From contig JADJLN010000002.1 of assembly GCA_016710115.1 (NCBI GenBank), positions 186,001 through 250,000 on the forward strand: a stretch of 64,000 bases of DNA, in the 5' to 3' direction. The DNA is from Saprospiraceae bacterium (GTDB lineage: Bacteria; Bacteroidota; Bacteroidia; Chitinophagales; Saprospiraceae). Shown one piece after another: positions 57,240-64,000 of this stretch. Below the pieces are notes generated by a model. The model worked only from the letters and a program-made list of their open reading frames with translations. It did no database searches and had not been told where the DNA came from. Each line of letters starts with the position of its first letter. Within the stretch, counting starts at the first letter, position 1. Made by a program: the position numbers and the translations under genes.

Positions 57240-58153
57240 ATTAAGGTACCCCCAAGTGTATACAGATCGCGGAGCGATCCAATATGAATAAGCGGGCAGG
57301 GCCCGGGGAATTCGTCAAATCATTGAACAACCGCGGAGCAATTGAACATCTAGTAAATTGTCTTGTAGGAATCTAATCTTCCAAATAGGATTCATCATAT
57401 TCAATGCCATTGGCAGGGCCCTGGTTATTTCAATTAAGGCGATGATATTCTATCTGAATACGATCAGAAAGGCGATAAATTTTATCATTTGATACACACC
57501 CCAAAAAAGTATACAGATCGCGGAGCGATCCAATATGAATAGCCCCGGGCAGGGCCCGGGGAATTCGTCAAATCATTGAACAACCGCGGAGCGGTTGAAC
57601 ATCTGGCAAATTGTCTTGTAGGAATCTAATCTTCCAAATAGGATTCATCATATTCAATGCCATTGGCAGGGCCCTGGTTAATTCAATTAAGGCGAAGATA
57701 TTCTATCTGAATGCGATCAGAAAGGCGATAAATTTTTTCATTTGATACCCCCCCAAATGTATACAGATCGCGGAGCGATCCAATATGAATAGCCCCGGGC
57801 AGAGCCCGGGGTATTCGTCAAATCATTGAACAACCGCGGAGCGGTTGAACATCTGGCAAATTGTCTTGTGAATCTAATCTTCCAAATAGGATTCATCATA
57901 TTCAATGCCATTGGCAGGGCCTGGTTAATTCAATTAAGGCGAAGATATTCTATCTGAATGCGATCAGAAAGGCGATAAATTTTTTCATTTGATACCCCCA
58001 ATGTATACAGATCGCGGAGCGTCAAATGAATAGCTCCGGGCAGGCCCGGGGTATTCGTCAAATCATTGAACAACCGCGGAGCGGTTGAACATCTGGCAAA
58101 TTGTCTTGTAGGAATCTAATCTTCCAAATAGGATTCATCATATTCAATGCCAT
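57240..58153. repeat. Tandem array of about 250-bp units with three hairpins and a copy of the transposase 3' end
   Basis: About 3.6 units; GTATACAGATCGCGGAGCG begins units near 57259, 57509, 57759 and 58003 (spacing 250, 250, 244; the last is shortened by small deletions). Each unit holds hairpins GATCGC-GGA-GCGATC, CCCCGGGC-AGG-GCCCGGGG and CAACCGC-GGA-GCGGTTG, then the sequence of the last 12 codons and stop of the transposase at 58116, then a spacer. A decayed unit precedes the array (57040-57240). Confidence 0.9.
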
Positions 58154-58565
58154 GTTCAAGAAGCAGACCTTTCAGTTCATCCAGATAGCTTACTTTTTGG
58201 TGATGATCTTCCTGGTTCATGACATAATCGATCAATCGGTCCTTTTCCTTAATTGAATAGGTGAATGCCCCGTAGCCATCCTGCCAATTCGTGAAATCAG
58301 GAAATAAACCTTGTTCCTTGATAAAACGAGAGCTACCGACTTTAATATCTTTCATGAGAGATGCAAGTGAAACCATCGGGTGAATATGAGTGACAATATG
58401 AAGATGATCTTCTATTCCATTAATTCGGTACAAGTGGCACTTTTTATTCTGTAGAATACCATTGATATAGCTGAATAATGCGGGTCTGGCCTCTTTGATT
58501 AATATGGGTTTCCGTTGGTGGGTGGCAAAAACTATTTGATAGATGATCTGTGTATAGGTTCTCAT
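58116..58565 (-). CDS. REP-associated tyrosine transposase (IS200-like Y1)
   Basis: 149 residues starting MRTYTQIIYQIVFATHQRKP. HUH motif in NGIEDHLHIVTHIHPM and candidate catalytic Tyr in GAFTYSIKEKDRLIDYVMNQ match Y1 transposases of the RAYT/IS200 group. The end GIEYDESYLED is the part copied into each unit of the downstream array. No accessory TnpB. RAYTs cut and move single-stranded hairpin substrates; the flanking hairpins are its likely substrates (inference). Frame intact. Confidence 0.92.
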   Translation of the reverse strand: MRTYTQIIYQIVFATHQRKPILIKEARPALFSYINGILQNKKCHLYRINGIEDHLHIVTHIHPMVSLASLMKDIKVGSSRFIKEQGLFPDFTNWQDGYGAFTYSIKEKDRLIDYVMNQEDHHQKVSYLDELKGLLLEHGIEYDESYLED

Positions 58566-58689
58566 TTGGTGGGTATTTCGGCCGATTAAAATAACCAAAA
58601 TAGTTTAAATGAAGATTAGTTCAACCTGGCTGGAGGCTGAATCATATTAGCTTTGGAAGATTGCGGTTATGCAAAAGAGGGTGCTGTTC

Positions 58690-59185
58690 GACCACTCCGT
58701 GGTCGTGAATCGAATTTGTTCATATACACCCCTCCGTGGTCAAACCCATGCATGAAACCGGGTGGTTCAGGCTTATCTCAGGTCACATATAAATTCAAAT
58801 ATCCGTGGTCGTGAATCGAATTTGTACATATACCCCAGGCTGTGCCTGGGGCTATTCAAATATGACCACTCCGTGGTCATACCCATGCATGAAACCGGGT
58901 GGTTCAGGCTTATCTCAGGTCACATATAAATTCAAATATCCGTGGTCGTGAATCGAATTTGTACATATACCCCAGGCTGTGCCTTGGCCTATTCAAATAT
59001 GACCACTCCGTGGTCATACCCATGCATGGAACCGGGTGGTTCAGGCTTATCTCAGGTCACATATAAATTCAAATATCCGTGGTCGTGAATCGAATTTGTA
59101 CATATACCCCAGGCTGTGCCTGGGGCTATTCGAATATGACCACTCCGTGGTCATACCCATGCATGGAACCGGGTGGTTCAGCCTT
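58690..59185. repeat. Tandem array of 137-bp units with two hairpins
   Basis: About 3.4 units; CCGTGGTCGTGAATCG begins units at 58803, 58940 and 59077 (spacing 137). Each contains CCCCAGGC-TGT-GCCTGGGG and GACCAC-TCC-GTGGTC. The loop reads TCC here and GGA in the array on the other side of the transposase, so the two arrays face each other in inverted sense. Confidence 0.9.
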
Positions 59186-59448
59186 GGCTCCTGACCCAAA
59201 TAATTTTGAATTTCTGTTGTAGTCAATCAGATATGATGTTCCATCCAGGGTTTTACCCGAGTCTTGTTGATAAGAGAAAAAGCGAATAGATGATGGGTTC
59301 TGAAATACGGACTCATTTCCCAGGAAAACCGTCTACAAGAACATATTCCATTCCTTCTAAACGAATAAACCAATAACCTCCTTGACTCCAACCTCCCTCC
59401 CCGAGCACTCGGGGCTAAAGCTTCGGCGGGCAAGCCTCGACTCCGTCC
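59186..59448. other. Intergenic stretch past the cbb3 operon
   Basis: No gene recognised. A perfect hairpin CCCCGAG-CA-CTCGGGG at 59399-59414 lies downstream of the last gene of the oxidase operon but has no T-run. Confidence 0.4.
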
Positions 59449-60141
59449 TCAATGGCACATCGGAATGTTCGTCATTTCATGGAGGAGCCGCAGATCAACC
59501 GGGATGGGGACAGAAAAAGCACGAAGAATTAAAAACACACCAGTCAAGATTAAAAAAGGTGGCAGCACATATTTTCGAACTAAGGCAAAACGTCCCTTGA
59601 TCTTCCACCCGGCAAGTTGAGTGGCAGCCAAAGCGGGAATGGTACCCAATCCGAAATAGAACATGATCCCTGCGCCAAGTTGGACATCTCCTGTTGCTAA
59701 AGCAGTGGACAAGGCAAGATAAACGAGGCCGCAAGGAAGTAATCCATTGATCATGCCACCCGCCAAAGGAGCCCAGGGGGAGGTGGACTGCAAAAAGCGT
59801 CCGTAGGTTTTGGGTATCCATGCGCCCAGTTGACGGAATCCCGGTAATTGCCAGATCTGTTTTTCCCAGGGGAGAAATGAGAAAGCGGCCAACAGAAGGA
59901 TGACTCCTGCGATAATAGACAGGTAGAATTGAAGAATGCCCCAAAGTGCCATACTCAGCAACCCGATCAGGAGACCGAGCAGGATATAGGTGGAGATTCG
60001 CCCCAGATGGTAGAGACCGGCACTGATGAGGGCGTTCCCGGATTGCCGTCCTGCTTGCTGGTGGATCACAACAGCCAATGGTCCGCACATGCCAACACAG
60101 TGAAGACTACCTAGAAATCCAAGAAGAAAAGCGGCCCACAT
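59449..60141 (-). CDS. TauE/DsbD-like membrane protein of the cbb3 oxidase operon
   Basis: 230 residues, six to seven helices. GFLGSLHCVGMCGPLAVVIH carries the CxxxCG-type metal-handling motif, then NGLLPCGLVYLALSTALATG and a helix-rich end. This is the 'sulfite exporter TauE/SafE / UreH-like' protein that accompanies cbb3 genes in Bacteroidota and is thought to act in copper delivery or oxidase assembly. Last gene of the operon. Confidence 0.85.
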   Translation of the reverse strand: MWAAFLLGFLGSLHCVGMCGPLAVVIHQQAGRQSGNALISAGLYHLGRISTYILLGLLIGLLSMALWGILQFYLSIIAGVILLLAAFSFLPWEKQIWQLPGFRQLGAWIPKTYGRFLQSTSPWAPLAGGMINGLLPCGLVYLALSTALATGDVQLGAGIMFYFGLGTIPALAATQLAGWKIKGRFALVRKYVLPPFLILTGVFLILRAFSVPIPVDLRLLHEMTNIPMCH

Positions 60142-60162
60142 GCGGATCAGGTGCTGCTATGC

Positions 60163-60606
60163 TCAGGGAATGAACAAGCGGGTTTCTTTGAAATAGGGAC
60201 GTCCACCTGCAGTCCATTCAATCTGAACGATCCATTGTCCGGATTCAAGTTGTTCAACCGGGATCACCAGCTGGTTTGCCGGGTCGGTCTGGATGGGCAC
60301 CCGATAATCCAGATCGGCTGAGGATGGTCGGTAAAAGTGAACCTCCCCGGAGACTGATTTCATATCCGAAGGAAATTGGATCAGGTAGGATCGGGTATCA
60401 TGTTGAAAAGACTCGGTCACTTTAGCTGACAATTCGGCATAGTTGGCCAACTTGTCTTTGTGGTCCTGGTAGGCAAGATCCGTTTCATAGTAATTTTCAG
60501 TCACAAGGGAATTGTCCTGACCCAGGGAAAAGATCAGGATGACGATAAATGAAAGGACAAAAAAGGAATAAAAGATGGTTATTCCCCAACCCCAGTTGAT
60601 TTTCAT
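60163..60606 (-). CDS. ccoH: FixH/CcoH-family protein
   Basis: 147 residues. One N-terminal helix (GITIFYSFFVLSFIVILIFS) then a FixH-like extracytoplasmic domain (VTENYYETDLAYQDHKDKLA, MKSVSGEVHFYRPSSADLDY, SGQWIVQIEWTAGGRPYFKE). It assists cbb3 oxidase assembly. It lies 6 bp after ccoG. Confidence 0.88.
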   Translation of the reverse strand: MKINWGWGITIFYSFFVLSFIVILIFSLGQDNSLVTENYYETDLAYQDHKDKLANYAELSAKVTESFQHDTRSYLIQFPSDMKSVSGEVHFYRPSSADLDYRVPIQTDPANQLVIPVEQLESGQWIVQIEWTAGGRPYFKETRLFIP

Positions 60607-60612
60607 GATCGG

Positions 60613-62067
60613 TTATTTTATGGGCCCCATGAAGTTGGTTTTCACCTTTTCAATCAACTCACCATCAGCATAGACCTCGACATAGATCGGGTTCTTCTGT
60701 CCCTGAAGGTCGTCTTTTTCCAACACAATAAAGGATGACCCGGAAGCCTGACCGCTTTTGCCCAGGTTAGGTTCTTTTCCAATCAACTTGATCTCTCCAT
60801 CATGTTCAATCAGTTTGAACTCGATTTTCTGGTACTCCCTGTTCGTCTTGTTGACTACCTCATAATTGTAGAGGTTGGAAAGATGATTTTCATCCACCTT
60901 CTGGTAAAGCATACCCGGGGTGCGGAGAATGAGCGTTTCTACACTGGATCGATAGCTGATCAGAAATATTTCGAGCCCGACCAACAGAAGGAGGACGATA
61001 GAGTAGGCCGCCATCCGAGGCGTAAATCGACGTTTTTTTCCTTCTGCAATGGTGTTGTAAGAGTCGTAACGGATCAAGCCTCGTGGTCGATCTACTTTGT
61101 CCATTACCGCATCACAAACATCAATGCAAGCAGTACAATTGATGCATTCCAGTTGTGTCCCGTTTCGGATGTCGATCCCGGTCGGGCAAACTTGAACACA
61201 GAGTTTGCAATCAATGCAGTCACCGATTTTCGGGGCGTCCTCTGTGAGGGTTTCGGCCAGTTTGTTCTTCTTGATTCTTGTTCTCGGTTCGCCTCGGACA
61301 AAGTCATACGCCACGACAATCGAGTCTCTATCCAGGAGTACACCCTGTAGTCGCCCGTAGGGACAGACAACCAGACAGACCTGTTCACGCATATAGGCGA
61401 AAACAAAGTAGAATACACCGGAGAAAATAAGCATGGCAATAAACCCGCCCATATGCATCTGAACAGGTTCCGTGATGATCTTGATGACCTCGTCTGAACC
61501 GATGATATAGGAGAGAAACGTATTTGCAATGATGACCGAGACGCCGTAAAACAAGATGTATTTGATACTTTTTTTCCACAGCTTTGTACCGTCCCAACTG
61601 GCTGCATTCAATTTGCGCTGGGCATTGGCATCACCCTCGATCCAGTATTCAATTTTGCGGAATACATTTTCCATGAAAATGGTCTGCGGGCAAATCCATC
61701 CGCAGAATATACGACCAAAGACCACTGTAAATAAAATGATGAACACGATCATGGTGATCATCGCAAACACAAACAGGTGGAAATCCTGTGGGGTAAATGG
61801 TTGGCCGAAAAGGACAAATCGACGTTCCAGAATATTCAGCAGGAAAAAAGGTTCGCCAGCTATCCGGATAAAAGGCATGCCGAAGAGTACAATCAATAGA
61901 ACATAGCTGACGATATCGCGCCATCGGGTAAAAAAGCCTTCCGGTTTCTTCGGGTAAATCCAAATGCGTTTGCCCGCACTATCGACCGTCCCGATATGAT
62001 CCCGGAAGGCTTCCTGCTCGTCATCCTGAAAAATACTGTCGACGAGACTCGGTTTCTGTTGACTCAT
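60613..62067 (-). CDS. ccoG: Cytochrome c oxidase accessory protein CcoG (FixG)
   Basis: 484 residues. Membrane helices in the N-terminal half, including GRIFCGWICPQTIFMENVFR and VCLVVCPYGRLQGVLLDRDS. Two 4Fe-4S clusters at about 270-320 (IGDCIDCKLCVQVCPTGIDI, LECINCTACIDVCDAVMDK), another helix, and a C-terminal Ig-like domain (about 380-484). CcoG reduces Cu2+ during CuB-site assembly of the cbb3 oxidase. Frame intact. Confidence 0.95.
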   Translation of the reverse strand: MSQQKPSLVDSIFQDDEQEAFRDHIGTVDSAGKRIWIYPKKPEGFFTRWRDIVSYVLLIVLFGMPFIRIAGEPFFLLNILERRFVLFGQPFTPQDFHLFVFAMITMIVFIILFTVVFGRIFCGWICPQTIFMENVFRKIEYWIEGDANAQRKLNAASWDGTKLWKKSIKYILFYGVSVIIANTFLSYIIGSDEVIKIITEPVQMHMGGFIAMLIFSGVFYFVFAYMREQVCLVVCPYGRLQGVLLDRDSIVVAYDFVRGEPRTRIKKNKLAETLTEDAPKIGDCIDCKLCVQVCPTGIDIRNGTQLECINCTACIDVCDAVMDKVDRPRGLIRYDSYNTIAEGKKRRFTPRMAAYSIVLLLLVGLEIFLISYRSSVETLILRTPGMLYQKVDENHLSNLYNYEVVNKTNREYQKIEFKLIEHDGEIKLIGKEPNLGKSGQASGSSFIVLEKDDLQGQKNPIYVEVYADGELIEKVKTNFMGPIK

Positions 62068-62121
62068 AATACGTTACAACTGCTCGTTCCGGGAACCCCT
62101 CCCGGAGGATAAAATCAGGTT

Positions 62122-63057
62122 TTATAGTGAATTCGTCACACTGTCTGTAGGGGGAACAGTTTGTTCTGCCCCCGGATTTCCTCCTGGCTCAACAAGTTCA
62201 CCTTCAGGAGCCTTGGGATTGGGCGGGTTGGTGCCCTGCAACGTCAGCAGATAACTCGCTACCTGATGCATGTCTGCTGGTCTCAGCTGGCTTTGCCAAG
62301 AGATCATCCCTTTTTCGGGAACTCCATATTTGATGGTCTTAAAAACTTCCTTGATCGTGCCTCCATGAATCCAGTAATTGTCGGTCATATTCGGCCCGAC
62401 TGTGCCTTCGCCCAACTGGCCATGACAGGCTGCACAGTTCGCGAGGAAAATGGTTTTTCCGGCTGCAAGTGAGGCGTCATCCGTCAACAGTTCGACATTT
62501 GATTCATCGATCAGGTTGGCCTGCTTCGCGAGATATTCCGCCACCTGCTCTTCGCCTGAAGCCACCTCTGCTTCATATTCCTCCAGCTGACTCATGCCCA
62601 TATCTGAAACATGATAGTAGTACAGGTAAACACCGGCAAAAAGGATGGTCAGATAAAACATAGCGACCCACCAGGGTGGCAACTTGTTGTCCAGTTCATG
62701 AATGCCATCATATTCATGCAGGAGAAGCACATCCGCTTCCTGTTCGACAGGCACTGCAGCTGTCCAGGATTTGTACAGCCGGGTGATCCAGGATTGCCTT
62801 GGCTTTTTTGTTGCTTCCAGAAAGGCTTCCAGACCTTGTTCCTTGTAGATCTTGATCTGTTCAACCTGAATAACCGTCATCAACAGACGGTAGAGGACAA
62901 AAATGGCAACCAGCATAACCACGCCGGCAGAAATGACGATCATTTTTACAAAAAGATCGCTGAAGAAGTCAGTGGATGCGGGCGCTGGTGTGGCATCCTG
63001 AGCCATCAGGAAACCAGTGGTCAGCATCAGGGTGGTGATTGCAACGTATCGTTTCAT
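62122..63057 (-). CDS. ccoP: cbb3 oxidase subunit III, CcoP (mono-haem)
   Basis: 311 residues. A signal-like first segment, membrane helix at about 37-60, second helix LPPWWVAMFYLTILFAGVYL, and one class I cytochrome c domain with CAACH (FLANCAACHGQLGEGTVGPN) and candidate Met ligand in VPEKGMISW. Proteobacterial CcoP has two haem domains; a single one is the usual Bacteroidota form. It passes electrons to CcoO. Ends with a Pro-rich tail. Confidence 0.93.
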   Translation of the reverse strand: MKRYVAITTLMLTTGFLMAQDATPAPASTDFFSDLFVKMIVISAGVVMLVAIFVLYRLLMTVIQVEQIKIYKEQGLEAFLEATKKPRQSWITRLYKSWTAAVPVEQEADVLLLHEYDGIHELDNKLPPWWVAMFYLTILFAGVYLYYYHVSDMGMSQLEEYEAEVASGEEQVAEYLAKQANLIDESNVELLTDDASLAAGKTIFLANCAACHGQLGEGTVGPNMTDNYWIHGGTIKEVFKTIKYGVPEKGMISWQSQLRPADMHQVASYLLTLQGTNPPNPKAPEGELVEPGGNPGAEQTVPPTDSVTNSL

Positions 63058-63060
63058 AGC

Positions 63061-63249
63061 TTAAGATTGGGGTTCTTTCAATGAGATATCATCCTGTAGA
63101 GGGAGTTGAGCCATATAGTCCATATGGACTTTTCGCTCTGCAAAGACGGCAACCAGGACAATGGCAAATACGACGAAAAAGAGCAGGAGCGGAACCAGAG
63201 CCATCCAGTCTATTTCGTTATTGATCTGCTTCAGGATTTGTTTGTACAT
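63061..63249 (-). CDS. ccoQ: CcoQ-like small subunit
   Basis: 62 residues: one helix (WMALVPLLLFFVVFAIVLVA) and a short cytoplasmic tail (ERKVHMDYMAQLPLQDD). Position between CcoNO and CcoP is that of ccoQ/fixQ, which stabilises the oxidase. Confidence 0.85.
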   Translation of the reverse strand: MYKQILKQINNEIDWMALVPLLLFFVVFAIVLVAVFAERKVHMDYMAQLPLQDDISLKEPQS

Positions 63250-63270
63250 GACATTCAGTTGCTTGGATGA

Positions 63271-64000
63271 TTATTTGGAGGATGTATCGGCTTTGCTGAT
63301 ATCCGTACCCAGACGCTGGAGGTAGGCAATCAGGGCGACGATTTCTTTTTTCTCCAGACCATCCTGCTCAATGCCATCTTTGCGGAGTGATGCAGCAATT
63401 TTGGCAGCTTGTTTCTCGACATCCGCTTGAGCGATATCTTCATATCCTGCGGGGTAGGGTGTGCCCAACATGCGCAGTACATTGATTTTTGACGACAGAT
63501 TGCTCGTGTTCAGGTCATTTTTCAGCATCCAGGGATACGGTGGCATGATCGAACCTGGAGACATACTCTCCGGATCCAGCATATGATTGTAATGCCAGGA
63601 ATCAGGGTATTTGCCGCCAACGCGGTGAAGATCCGGTCCGGTCCGTTTGGATCCCCAGAGGAAAGGCCTGTCGTAAATGAACTCACCGGACTTGGAGAAT
63701 TGACCGTATCGTTCCACTTCAGAGCGGAATGGACGAATCATTTGCGAATGACAGCCAACACAGCCTTCCCGGATGTACAGGTCCCGTCCTTCGAGTTCAA
63801 GTGGTGTATACGGTTTGACCGTCGCTATGGAAGGAATGTTGTCTTTGATCAGAAACATCGGGATGATCTCCACCATACCACCGATCAGGATGAGCACCAG
63901 GCTGGCCAACAACATTTGGGTCGGACGGCGTTCGATCCATTTGTGCCAGAATTCCTTCGTTCCCTTTTCATATCGGGCTCGTGCAGGTGCTTCGTCCAGT
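63271..64000 (-). CDS. ccoNO: Fused cbb3 oxidase subunits I/II (CcoNO), C-terminal part
   Basis: The last 242 residues are visible: a short link RYEKGTKEFWHKWIERRPTQ, the CcoO membrane anchor (LASLVLILIGGMVEIIPMFL), haem c motif EGCVGCHSQMIRPFRSEVER, conserved GPDLHRVGGKYPDSWHYNHM and the Met ligand region SIMPPYPWM. The frame is open to the edge without a CcoO start, as expected for the CcoN-CcoO fusion of Bacteroidota. Catalytic subunit of the high-affinity oxidase; first visible gene of the operon. Confidence 0.92.
   Translation of the reverse strand, partial: LDEAPARARYEKGTKEFWHKWIERRPTQMLLASLVLILIGGMVEIIPMFLIKDNIPSIATVKPYTPLELEGRDLYIREGCVGCHSQMIRPFRSEVERYGQFSKSGEFIYDRPFLWGSKRTGPDLHRVGGKYPDSWHYNHMLDPESMSPGSIMPPYPWMLKNDLNTSNLSSKINVLRMLGTPYPAGYEDIAQADVEKQAAKIAASLRKDGIEQDGLEKKEIVALIAYLQRLGTDISKADTSSK

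Noticed and set aside
57240..59185. CRISPR array
   Set aside because: Repeats are whole 250- and 137-bp tandem units without unique spacers, and there are no cas genes; they surround a Y1 transposase.

Overview
This window looks like a chromosomal segment of a Bacteroidota bacterium, most plausibly of the Saprospiraceae / Saprospirales type. The evidence is PorX and at least seven secreted proteins with type IX secretion (T9SS) C-terminal signals, the Bacteroidota -7 promoter box TAnnTTTG in front of many genes, the conserved block bamD-rpoZ-coaBC, and a fused CcoN-CcoO cbb3 oxidase with a mono-haem CcoP. No rRNA, tRNA or CRISPR array was recognised.

Layout. 0-16.7 kb: HD hydrolase (cut by the left edge), porX, tatC, secreted LamG and beta-propeller proteins, ybaB, an FtsX-type permease, ald-tsaE, gyrB, a leucine-rich-repeat protein coupled to a membrane glycosyltransferase, and a membrane protein. 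16.8-17.3 kb: low-complexity DNA holding a compact nested palindrome. 17.3-24.8 kb: coaBC, rpoZ, bamD, a helical protein, cmk, feoA-feoB. 24.9-29.9 kb: secreted proteins and an S46 dipeptidyl-peptidase. 29.9-36.7 kb: an AT-richer accessory block, all on the minus strand (VOC, SRPBCC, DUF1398, DUF1801 and RibD/DHFR-like proteins, an integrase remnant and a V8-like protease). 37-41.5 kb: glyS and acs, separated by heptanucleotide repeats. 41.5-47.7 kb: an oxygen/stress block (receiver-CRP fusion, FixL-like haem-PAS kinase, two CBS proteins, two universal stress proteins, Hsp20). 47.8-50.6 kb: an AT-rich secreted metalloprotease operon. 50.7-57 kb: LOG, TauE and K+ channel genes, lemA-TPM-TPM, and a HipA-like kinase with DUF3037. 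57.2-59.2 kb: a REP-associated transposase between two different tandem arrays of hairpins. 59.4-64 kb: the cbb3 oxidase operon, cut by the right edge.

How the parts fit together. A PAS kinase carrying the FixL haem histidine and distal arginine sits upstream, on the same strand, of a response regulator whose output is a CRP/FNR-type DNA-binding module. In proteobacteria FixL-FixJ-FixK is a three-protein cascade controlling the fixNOQP/fixGH oxidase genes. Here the FixJ and FixK roles appear to be in one polypeptide, and oxidase plus fixG/fixH homologues lie in the same window. The neighbouring stress genes are plausible targets; this is inference.

Quality. About twenty single-base indels, mostly in short homopolymers, interrupt genes including gyrB, cmk, coaBC, rpoZ, tsaE and feoB. 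These are most simply consensus errors, so I annotate such genes as intact genes with an apparent frameshift.
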